Source: UBA3263 sp964549975
GTDB taxonomy: Bacteria > Bacteroidota > Bacteroidia > Bacteroidales > Muribaculaceae
Direction: 5' to 3'
NCBI GenBank assembly: GCA_964549975.1
Contig: CAZJWM010000008.1
Span: 1-32,557, forward strand
DNA length: 32,557 nucleotides
Part shown: positions 25,720 through 32,557 of the stretch, in pieces
Position numbering within the stretch: the first letter of the stretch is position 1
Layout: the number at the start of each line of letters is the position of its first letter
Made by a program: the position numbers and the translations under genes
Notes under the pieces: model-generated
What the model saw: the letters and a program-made list of their open reading frames with translations, nothing else
What the model was told of the DNA's origin: nothing
Databases searched by the model: none

Positions 25720-26670
25720 ATGCTCTCCGACCGCATATACATGCGTCGCGCACTGCAGCTTGCCGCCCTTGGCGTGCAAGGCGCCAGCCCCAACCCGATG
25801 GTTGGGGCTGTGTTGGTGTGCAACGCCACGGGCCTGATTGTGGGCGAAGGGTTCCACCGCCGCTGCGGCGGGCCCCACGCCGAAGTGTGGGCCATCGGCG
25901 ACCACAAAGACTTGGCCGGCCATACCCTCTACGTCACATTGGAGCCGTGTGCCCACTGGGGCAAGACGCCGCCCTGCGCGCGGCTGATTGTTGAGCGCGG
26001 AGTGGAGCGCGTGGTGGTGGGATGCGTCGACCCCTTTGCCAAAGTCTCGGGCCGCGGCATCGCCATTCTGCGCGAGGCCTCCATAGAAGTGGATATGATT
26101 GGCGGCGAAGAGGAGCAGCTCTGCCGCGCCCTGAACGAGAAATTCTTCACCGCCCACACTCTGCGTCGGCCGTGGGTCACCCTGAAATGGGCGCAAAGCG
26201 CCGACGGCTTCATTGACCGCACGCGCTCGCCGCAAGAGCCTGCGGCAGCCATCTCCACGCCGCTGACGCGCACGCTGGTCCACCGCGTGCGCTCGCTCCA
26301 CCAGGCCATAGCCGTGGGGAGTCGCACCGCCCTGATGGACCGTCCGCGCCTCGACACACGCCTCTGGCCCGGCGGCAACGCCCCCACGCGCGTGAGCTTC
26401 AACCGCTCCGAGCCCCTCTCGGAGCAGCTCGGCCGGCTCTACGACCAAGGCATCATCTCGCTGCTGGTGGAGGGCGGAGCCACCCTCATCGAGGCCTTCA
26501 TTGAGGCCGACCTCTGGGATGCCCTGAGAGTGGAGACATCGCCCATGCTCATAGGCCACGGCGTGGCCGCCCCCTCGTTGCCCCAAAACGCCCTTCCCAT
26601 GGGCGCTTATTGCATTGAACATCACACGTTAAAAACATATAAAAACCAAAGTTTTCATACTCTTTTATGA
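25720..26670 (+). CDS. ribD: Riboflavin biosynthesis deaminase/reductase RibD
   Basis: The bifunctional enzyme carries out steps two and three of riboflavin synthesis: deamination of the pyrimidine and NADPH-dependent reduction of the ribose. The 316-residue protein has the zinc deaminase site HAE at 53-55 with PCAHWGKTPPC (Cys77, Cys86) in the first 145 residues. The reductase domain follows (RPWVTLKWAQSADGFI, then LLVEGGATLIEAFI). It is slightly short for the family, with a trimmed reductase domain. It lies 20 bases after recA without a visible promoter and ends in TGA. Confidence 0.95.
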   Translation: MLSDRIYMRRALQLAALGVQGASPNPMVGAVLVCNATGLIVGEGFHRRCGGPHAEVWAIGDHKDLAGHTLYVTLEPCAHWGKTPPCARLIVERGVERVVVGCVDPFAKVSGRGIAILREASIEVDMIGGEEEQLCRALNEKFFTAHTLRRPWVTLKWAQSADGFIDRTRSPQEPAAAISTPLTRTLVHRVRSLHQAIAVGSRTALMDRPRLDTRLWPGGNAPTRVSFNRSEPLSEQLGRLYDQGIISLLVEGGATLIEAFIEADLWDALRVETSPMLIGHGVAAPSLPQNALPMGAYCIEHHTLKTYKNQSFHTLL

Positions 26671-26711
26671 TGATTTGCAGATTTTCAGAATGCCGTTTGG
26701 CAAATTCTTTG

Positions 26712-26719
26712 TAAATTTG
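26712..26719 (+). promoter_or_regulatory. Likely -7 box of the envelope operon promoter
   Basis: TAAATTTG matches TAnnTTTG 33 bases upstream of the lipoprotein start codon. A TTTG at 26696-26699 is only 12 bases away, too close for a standard -33 box. This is the best candidate start for the lipoprotein-porG-uppS-bamA-skp transcript. Confidence 0.55.
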
Positions 26720-26751
26720 CATCTTGATAATAAATCATCAAAAAGAAAGAA

Positions 26752-28218
26752 ATGAACCGAAAACTGCCGTTGCTTATCACGCTGCTCTCCGCCCTGGCTC
26801 TGGGCTGGAGCTCGTGTAACTCCGACGATGACACAGACTCCGACGAATTGATTAATGGCACGGGGGCCGTCAACACCTCCACCGCCGTGACCGCTTTCTC
26901 CCTGAAAGCCAACTCATCAATTCTGGCCAACCTGGACTCCGTGTACTTCACCATAGACCTCGACAAAGGCGAAATCTACAATGCCGACTCACTGCCTATG
27001 GGCACCGACGTGAGCCGCCTGTTGGTGTCGGCCACATTCCCCGGCGTGAGCGGCGTGGAAGTGGTGATGCCCAGCCGCTTCACCGGCAACGACACCGTGG
27101 TGGACCTCATCTCCAACCCCAGCGACTCAATCAACTTCAGCAAGGGGAGTGTGACGATGCGCGTCAGCTCCGTCGATGGCAAATATGAGCGTCTCTACAC
27201 GGTGAAAGTCAACGTCCACAAGCTCGTGCCCGACTCGCTGCAATGGAGCAACCTGGGCAACATCCCCACCGACCTGCCCACAGTGCGCTCGCAGCGCGCC
27301 CTCACCCTGCCCGACGGCCGCTTCTGCATCGTGGCCCGCGGCGACATCCGCACCACCCAAGCCATCACCTCCGACCCCTTCGACACCAACTCCTGGGAAA
27401 TCACCACACTGAGCATGCCGCGCAGCGTGGACATCAGCTCGCTGTGTGTCACCGCCGACGGCACCTACTACGTGTTGGCCGGCACCACGCTCTATGCCGC
27501 CACCGACATGGTGGCCGGCGACTGGACCGCCGTGGCCGAAGGCTGGAGCTACATCTACGGCTCGCTGCAAAACAAGGTGGTGGGCGTCAACGCCGATCAG
27601 ACCCTCTGGCAGACCTACCCCGACGGCCTCTCCGGTGAAATCCCCGACGACATGCCCGTGAAAGGCACCTCGCAGCTCGTGGCCTTCACCTCCGACTGGG
27701 CCCTGGCTCCGCAAGCCATCATGGTGGGCGGCGAAAACGCCAAAGAAAAATACGTGGGCTACACCTGGGCCTTCGACGGCAACTCCTGGCTGCGCCTCTC
27801 GGGCTACTCCAACATCCTCCCCCCGGCCGAGGGCTACAGCATCTTCCCCTATCGCACCTATCGCGAAAGCGACATCTTTGTGATCACCTCCTACTCCACC
27901 TGGATTGCCATTGGCGGCAAACTCTCCCCATCCACCCTGCAAACCAACGTCTACACCTCGATGGACAACGGCGTCAACTGGAAAAAGGCCGACACCGCCC
28001 TGAGCTCTCGCCCCTCGGAGATGCCCTACGCCTACGCCTCGTCGGTGGCCGTCTACGACCGCACCCTCTACTCTGCGGCCACTCGCGCCATTGCCCCCAT
28101 CACCCAATGGGAAGCCCCCTACGTCTATCTCATCGGCGGCAAAGACGAACTCAATGCCCCCATCAACATGTTCTGGCGCGGCATCATCAACCGTTGCGCC
28201 TTCAAACCCCTGCAATAA
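26752..28218 (+). CDS. DUF6242-like surface lipoprotein
   Basis: The 488-residue protein has a lipoprotein signal with Cys22 as likely lipid site (WSSC). Directly behind it comes NSDDDTDSDE, an Asp-rich stretch like the Bacteroides lipoprotein export signal that sends lipoproteins to the cell surface. An N-terminal beta domain (to about 165) is followed by propeller-like repeats such as LPDGRFCIVARGD, TADGTYYVLAGTTLYAATD and YTSMDNGVNWKKADTAL. I recognise it as similar to Bacteroidales DUF6242 proteins, of unknown role. It is the first gene of the cluster with porG, which starts 25 bases later. Confidence 0.83.
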   Translation: MNRKLPLLITLLSALALGWSSCNSDDDTDSDELINGTGAVNTSTAVTAFSLKANSSILANLDSVYFTIDLDKGEIYNADSLPMGTDVSRLLVSATFPGVSGVEVVMPSRFTGNDTVVDLISNPSDSINFSKGSVTMRVSSVDGKYERLYTVKVNVHKLVPDSLQWSNLGNIPTDLPTVRSQRALTLPDGRFCIVARGDIRTTQAITSDPFDTNSWEITTLSMPRSVDISSLCVTADGTYYVLAGTTLYAATDMVAGDWTAVAEGWSYIYGSLQNKVVGVNADQTLWQTYPDGLSGEIPDDMPVKGTSQLVAFTSDWALAPQAIMVGGENAKEKYVGYTWAFDGNSWLRLSGYSNILPPAEGYSIFPYRTYRESDIFVITSYSTWIAIGGKLSPSTLQTNVYTSMDNGVNWKKADTALSSRPSEMPYAYASSVAVYDRTLYSAATRAIAPITQWEAPYVYLIGGKDELNAPINMFWRGIINRCAFKPLQ

Positions 28219-28243
28219 CCCCCTCCCCTCGCAACCGATAGAT

Positions 28244-28948
28244 ATGACTCGTTTCGTCAGGCATCGCATAGTTCTCGCCATGGGCGTGCTGCTCCTGCTC
28301 TGTGGAGTGGCCCCTGCGAGCGTGTGCGCTCAAGACGAAACTTATAAATTCGACTTCGGCGCCAACGTGGGGATGAGCGGATATATCGGCGACGCCACCG
28401 GCGGCAACATGTTTGCCCACCCCGGAGTGGCCGCCGGACTGGCCTTCAACTATCGCCCCGACTCGCGCTGGGCCGTGGGCGGAATGCTCTCCACAGCCTC
28501 GCTCAAAGGCGACACCGCCGACTCCGACAACTACCTGCCCGACGGCGCGCGCTACACGTTCACCTCGCAAGTGTTTGACCTCTCGGGGCGCGTGGAGTTC
28601 AACTTCTTCTCCTTTGGCATGGGCGAAACCTACAAGCGCCTGCGCCGCTGGACCCCCTACATGGCCGTGGGAGTGGGCATGAGCCTCGCCTCCGTCAAGA
28701 ATGACAAAGCCTACGTGGGACTGAGCATCCCCATGGCCGTGGGCGTGAAATTCATGGTGAAACCGCGCCTGGCCCTGCGCGCCGAAATGCGCATGACCAA
28801 AGTGCTCACCGACAACCTCGATGGCATCGACGACCCCCTGCGCATCGAAAGTAACTTCCTCAAAAACAACGACTGGCACTCGGCCATCACCGTGGGCTTC
28901 TCCTACGAATTCGGCAAACGATGCCAAGCGTGCCACTATGTCGATTAA
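28244..28948 (+). CDS. porG: PorG-like outer membrane beta-barrel protein (DUF6089 type)
   Basis: The 234-residue protein has a signal peptide (cleavage after VCA, about residue 29) and alternating beta-strands typical of an eight-stranded barrel: FDFGANVGMSGYIGDATGGN at the N-terminus and ITVGFSYEFGKRC at the end. PorG in Porphyromonas is an outer-membrane part of the type IX secretion machine that contacts the PorK/PorN ring. There it also lies just upstream of uppS, bamA and ompH, the same order as here. I chose the ATG at 28244; the one at 28091 lies in the preceding gene. The tail carries a Cys-x-x-Cys (CQAC). Homologs exist in species without a complete type IX system, so the function is likely rather than certain. 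Confidence 0.85.
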   Translation: MTRFVRHRIVLAMGVLLLLCGVAPASVCAQDETYKFDFGANVGMSGYIGDATGGNMFAHPGVAAGLAFNYRPDSRWAVGGMLSTASLKGDTADSDNYLPDGARYTFTSQVFDLSGRVEFNFFSFGMGETYKRLRRWTPYMAVGVGMSLASVKNDKAYVGLSIPMAVGVKFMVKPRLALRAEMRMTKVLTDNLDGIDDPLRIESNFLKNNDWHSAITVGFSYEFGKRCQACHYVD

Positions 28949-28973
28949 CCCCATAAAACACTCCAAAAGCATC

Positions 28974-29756
28974 ATGACCTCCACAAAGCAGCAACAGCAA
29001 CTCACCAACGTGCCAACCCACGTGGCCATCATCATGGACGGCAACGGACGCTGGGCCAAAGCCCGCGGCTTGGACCGTTGCGAGGGCCACATCGAAGGGG
29101 TGAACACCGTGCGCCGCATCACCGAGGCCGCCTCCGAATTTGGAGTGAAATATCTCACGCTCTACACCTTCAGCACCGAAAACTGGAACCGCCCCAAGGC
29201 CGAAGTCGACGCGCTGATGACCCTGCTGGGCGTGGCCATTGCCCGCGAAACCCCCGACCTGATTCGCAACAACGTGCGCCTGCACCTCACCGGCTGCATC
29301 GACCGTCTGCCCCAAGAGCCCCGCGAATTGCTGCAGAAGAGCGTCGACCAAACCGCCGCCTGCACCGGCATGACCCTCAACCTGGCCATCAGCTACTCCG
29401 CCCGTTGGGAAATCACCGAGGCCGTGCGCACCATAGCCCGCCAAGCGGCCCAGGGGACACTCAACCCCAACGACATCACCGACCAAACCGTGGCCCAAGC
29501 CATGGCCTCACCATCTATCCCCGACCCCGACCTGCTCATACGCACCGGCGGCGACCTGCGCATCTCCAACTTCCTGCTCTGGCAACTGGCCTACAGCGAG
29601 TTGGTCTTCACCGATCGCTTCTGGCCCGACTATAGTAAACAAGACTTTCTCGACGCCCTGCTTGAATATAGCCACCGTCAGCGCCGCTACGGCCTGACCG
29701 GCGACCAAGTGGAGCAGAACCCCACAACCACCACCCACACCTCTGACAACAAATAA
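28974..29756 (+). CDS. uppS: Undecaprenyl diphosphate synthase (isoprenyl transferase)
   Basis: The enzyme adds eight isopentenyl units to farnesyl diphosphate to make the C55 carrier lipid for peptidoglycan and surface glycans. The 260-residue protein has the catalytic start HVAIIMDGNGRWA (Asp22), TLYTFSTENWNRP, and the late LLIRTGGDLRISNFLLWQLAYSEL motif. The ISYSARWEI segment is the Bacteroidetes form of the usual NYGGR. I chose the ATG at 28974; another at 28938 would overlap porG by 11 bases and add 12 residues. bamA starts four bases after the stop. Confidence 0.95.
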   Translation: MTSTKQQQQLTNVPTHVAIIMDGNGRWAKARGLDRCEGHIEGVNTVRRITEAASEFGVKYLTLYTFSTENWNRPKAEVDALMTLLGVAIARETPDLIRNNVRLHLTGCIDRLPQEPRELLQKSVDQTAACTGMTLNLAISYSARWEITEAVRTIARQAAQGTLNPNDITDQTVAQAMASPSIPDPDLLIRTGGDLRISNFLLWQLAYSELVFTDRFWPDYSKQDFLDALLEYSHRQRRYGLTGDQVEQNPTTTTHTSDNK

Positions 29757-29760
29757 GCCT

Positions 29761-32319
29761 ATGCAGCTCTCACGCCTTTCGGCCATCGTGCTCCTTTTCG
29801 CCGCAGCAAGTTCCGGCGCCATTCAAGCCGCTTCAGCCCCTGAAGCGACCGACACCGTGCTTGCCCCGAACGTGAACTTCAAGACCACGGCTCGCACCTA
29901 CACCATAGCCGGCATCGAAGTGACCGGCGCCCCCAACTACGACCCCGACGTGGTGCGCAGCTACGCCGCCCTGAAAGTGGGCGACTTCGTGGAAATGCCC
30001 GGCACAGACATCTCCAACGCCGCCAAGCGCCTAATGGCCCAAGGGCTCTTTGCACAAGTGCAAGTGAAGGTGCAGAAGACCGTCGGCAATCAAATCTGGC
30101 TCGAATATGCCCTGCGCCAGCAGCCCCGCATCGGCGAAATCAAATTCACCGGGGTGAAAAAGCATGAGCGCGAAGACCTCCAAGAGCGCCTGCACCTCAA
30201 CGTGGGCAACCAAATCACCCCCAACGTGGTCAACACCATTGAGCGCATCACCCGCGAATACTACGACGGCAAAGGCTTCAAAAACGCCACCGTCAACGTG
30301 ACCCAACGCGAAAGCTCAACCGACCCCAACGAGGTGATCCTCGGCATCAACGTCGACAAACAGTCGAAAATCAAGGTGCACCGCATCTACATCGACGGCA
30401 ACCAAGTGCTCTCCGACGGCAAGCTCAAGCGCACCATGAAGAAAACCAACGAAAAAGGTTCGCTGATCAAACTCTTCAGCCAGAAGAAATTCGTCAAGAG
30501 CGACTATCGCGACGACCTGGAGCGCATCATCCAAAAATATAACGAATACGGCTATCGCGACGCCGTGATTGTGAGCGACTCCGTGGCCCCCTTCGACGAC
30601 TCCACCGTCGACGTGTTTATCTCCCTCGACGAAGGCCGAAAATACTACATCGGCGACATCAAATGGGTGGGCAACACCGTCTACAACACCGAGCTGCTCG
30701 ACTATCTGCTTGAAATGAAGCCCGGCGACGTCTACAACCAAACCCTCCTGCAGAAGCGTCTGGTCAACGACGACGATGCCGTGTCGAACCTCTACTACAA
30801 CAACGGCTACCTCTTCTCGCAAATCGTGAACCGCGAACGCAACGTGCGCGGCGACACCCTCGACCTCGAACTCTACGTCCACGAGGGCGCCCAAGCGCGC
30901 ATCAACGCCGTGAACATCAACGGCAACGACCGCCTCTACGAAAAGGTGGTGCGCCGCGAACTGCGCACTCGCCCCGGCGACCTCTTCAGCAAAGACAACC
31001 TCATGCGCTCGGCTCGTGAAATCCAAAACATGGAGCACTTCAACCCCGAAAGCGTGAGCCCCGACATCAAACCCAACTACGAAGACGGCAGCGTCGACGT
31101 GGACTTCAACCTCGAATCCAAAGCCAGCGACCAAGTGGAATTCTCGCTGGGTTGGGGTCAGACCGGTCTGATCGCCAAAGTGGGCCTGAAGTTCACCAAC
31201 TTCGCCATCAAAAACCTCTTCTACCCCTCCACCTACAAAGGCCTCATCCCCCAAGGCGAAGGCCAAACATTCTCCATCAACGCCCAAACCAACGCGCGCT
31301 ACTATCAGGCCTACTCAATCAGCTTCCTCGACCCCTGGTTTGGCGGCAAACGCCCCAACCAACTCTCGGTGACAGCCTACTTCTCGCGTCAAACCGGCGT
31401 CAACTCCTCATACTACAACAGCAACTACTACAACAACTACTATAACTACTACGGCTATAGCTACGGCTACGGCTCAAGCTACAACTACAACAGCTCCTAC
31501 ACCGACGCCTACGACCCCAACCAAGTGCTCCAACAAGCCGGCGTCTCCATCGGCTTCGGTAAACGCCTGAGCTGGCCCGACGACTACTTCACCTTCAACG
31601 CCGACCTCTCCTACAACTGGTATTACCTCAAAAACTGGCAATATCTCTACTACATGAACAACGGCGTGAGCAACTCGCTGGTGTTGGGCCTCACGCTGGC
31701 CCGCTCCGACGTGGACAACTACCTCTACACCCGCAAGGGCACATCCTTCTCGCTGAACCTGCAAATCACCCCTCCGGCCTCGCTCTTCTCGCCCGGCCGC
31801 AACTGGGACGCCCTCGCCGCCAAAAACGACGAAGACGCCAAGAAGGAGCTCTACAAATGGCTCGAATATTGGAAGCTCCGCTTCAACTCCAAGACCTACA
31901 CCCCGCTGACCAACCCCGAGCACAAATACACGCTGGTGTTGATGACTCGCGCCGACTTCGGCTTGATTGGCAGCTACAACAAAAACCTGAAGACCCCGTT
32001 TGAGACCTTCTACGTGGGCGGCGACGGCATGAGCGGCTCCTACACCTACGCCACCGAAACCATCGGCCTGCGCGGCTACGACAACGGCGCCTTCACCCCC
32101 TACTCCAACGGCTACGCCTACACCCGCTTCGGCGTTGAGCTCCACTTCCCCTTCCTGCTTAACCCCTCCACCACCATCTACGGCCTGACATTCGCCGAAG
32201 CCGGCAACGCCTGGACCTCGGTGAGCAACTTCGCGCCCTTCAACCTGAAGCGCTCGGCCGGCGTGGGTCTGCGCATCTATCTGCCCATGGTGGGCCTGAT
32301 GGGTATCGACTGGGCCTAG
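29761..32319 (+). CDS. bamA: Outer membrane assembly factor BamA, stopped early by TAG
   Basis: BamA folds and inserts barrel proteins into the outer membrane. A signal peptide (about 24 residues) is followed by five POTRA-type domains to about residue 455 and the beta-barrel from about 460 (VEFSLGWGQTGLIAKVGL). Residues 549-584 form a Tyr/Asn/Ser-rich stretch, probably a surface loop. The reading frame stops at TAG (32317-32319) after GIDWA, 852 residues in. The same frame then runs on for 22 codons to a TAA with the expected BamA end. The stop stands where related proteins usually have tyrosine. As read, the protein lacks its last strand and could hardly work. A sequencing error, a real mutation or stop read-through could explain this. 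Confidence 0.93.
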   Translation: MQLSRLSAIVLLFAAASSGAIQAASAPEATDTVLAPNVNFKTTARTYTIAGIEVTGAPNYDPDVVRSYAALKVGDFVEMPGTDISNAAKRLMAQGLFAQVQVKVQKTVGNQIWLEYALRQQPRIGEIKFTGVKKHEREDLQERLHLNVGNQITPNVVNTIERITREYYDGKGFKNATVNVTQRESSTDPNEVILGINVDKQSKIKVHRIYIDGNQVLSDGKLKRTMKKTNEKGSLIKLFSQKKFVKSDYRDDLERIIQKYNEYGYRDAVIVSDSVAPFDDSTVDVFISLDEGRKYYIGDIKWVGNTVYNTELLDYLLEMKPGDVYNQTLLQKRLVNDDDAVSNLYYNNGYLFSQIVNRERNVRGDTLDLELYVHEGAQARINAVNINGNDRLYEKVVRRELRTRPGDLFSKDNLMRSAREIQNMEHFNPESVSPDIKPNYEDGSVDVDFNLESKASDQVEFSLGWGQTGLIAKVGLKFTNFAIKNLFYPSTYKGLIPQGEGQTFSINAQTNARYYQAYSISFLDPWFGGKRPNQLSVTAYFSRQTGVNSSYYNSNYYNNYYNYYGYSYGYGSSYNYNSSYTDAYDPNQVLQQAGVSIGFGKRLSWPDDYFTFNADLSYNWYYLKNWQYLYYMNNGVSNSLVLGLTLARSDVDNYLYTRKGTSFSLNLQITPPASLFSPGRNWDALAAKNDEDAKKELYKWLEYWKLRFNSKTYTPLTNPEHKYTLVLMTRADFGLIGSYNKNLKTPFETFYVGGDGMSGSYTYATETIGLRGYDNGAFTPYSNGYAYTRFGVELHFPFLLNPSTTIYGLTFAEAGNAWTSVSNFAPFNLKRSAGVGLRIYLPMVGLMGIDWA

Positions 32320-32388
32320 GGCTTCGACAAGGTCTACGGCACCCGCGGCGGCAGCCACTTCCACTTTGTGCTCGGACAGGAATTCTAA
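32317..32388 (+). other. bamA: Detached C-terminal end of bamA beyond the in-frame TAG
   Basis: After the TAG the bamA frame continues GFDKVYGTRGGSHFHFVLGQ, then Glu-Phe and TAA (32386-32388). This is the final beta-strand with the terminal phenylalanine needed for recognition of Omp85 barrels. With the TAG read as an amino acid, BamA would be 875 residues long. No frameshift is present. Confidence 0.9.
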
Positions 32389-32447
32389 ACCTTTTCGACA
32401 CCCCGCAGTCTAAATCTCTAAAATCACCTAATAACAGATCGCATATT

Positions 32448-32557
32448 ATGAAAAAATTGATCTTCATCCTCGCCATCATGATGGCCGGCGCCCTGGGCTG
32501 CTCAGCCCAGAAGTTCGCCCTGGTCGACATGGAGTACATCCTCAAAAACAACCCCCA
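32448..32557 (+). CDS. OmpH/Skp family periplasmic chaperone, cut by the window end
   Basis: Only the first 36 residues are visible. A signal peptide (MKKLIFILAIMMAGALGCSA) is followed by QKFALVDMEYILKNNP, the typical start of OmpH/Skp proteins, which hold unfolded outer-membrane proteins in the periplasm. The position after bamA fits: skp/ompH genes follow bamA in many bacteria, with two copies in Porphyromonas. The signal contains LGC, so lipidation cannot be fully excluded. It begins 59 bases after the full-length end of bamA. Confidence 0.88.
   Translation, partial: MKKLIFILAIMMAGALGCSAQKFALVDMEYILKNNP

Noticed and set aside
29761..32388. Calling bamA a decayed pseudogene
   Set aside because: Only one codon is wrong, the frame beyond is intact, and neighbouring operon genes are whole. 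An error or read-through fits better than decay.
1..32557. Mobile elements, CRISPR arrays, tRNA or rRNA genes, phage genes
   Set aside because: Gaps are short and I found no transposase, integrase, spacer array or tRNA-like fold in them.

Overview
The window looks like chromosomal DNA from a GC-rich member of the Bacteroidales, and a Muribaculaceae-like gut lineage is my best guess. Four things point there. Many genes have the Bacteroidetes promoter element TAnnTTTG upstream. Shine-Dalgarno sites are mostly absent. SecD and SecF are fused. The type IX secretion genes porZ and porG are present, with porG in the order porG-uppS-bamA-skp that is known from Porphyromonas. No phage, transposon, CRISPR array, rRNA or tRNA was seen, and no gap between genes exceeds 300 bases.

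Bases 1-8901 are read leftward. One tightly packed operon, in transcription order, holds leuS, rdgB, a porZ-like gene, a membrane acyltransferase and a helical protein of unknown function. Genes from porZ onward abut or overlap. Upstream of it lies a solitary AAA/DUF4143 ATPase gene with its own promoter. The 8902-9161 gap is a divergent promoter region with a 33-bp tandem repeat.

Bases 9162-32557 are read rightward. topA overlaps an RluA-family pseudouridine synthase gene. A promoter at the end of that gene starts the group rsfS-ftsH-pyrE-SRPBCC gene-lipoprotein gene. An AT-rich stretch built almost wholly from 7-nt repeats follows, then a secreted GH2 beta-galactosidase with a terminator, then secDF with its own promoter and terminator, a short ThiE-like gene, recA and ribD. 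The last block is an envelope-biogenesis operon: a DUF6242-like surface lipoprotein, porG, uppS, bamA and the start of an OmpH/Skp chaperone gene.

The most notable observation is an in-frame TAG near the end of bamA. It cuts off the 22 codons that encode the final beta-strand and terminal phenylalanine, although the frame beyond it stays intact and family-like as far as a TAA. Other points worth a second look are a perfect 14-bp hairpin that places an alternative start codon of the acyltransferase in its loop, a lipoprotein that resembles a Rieske domain with cysteines in place of histidines, a small palindrome over the recA promoter, and the heptamer repeat block. I do not see a clear new multi-gene defence or metabolic system here. 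Most of the window is conserved housekeeping and envelope genes.
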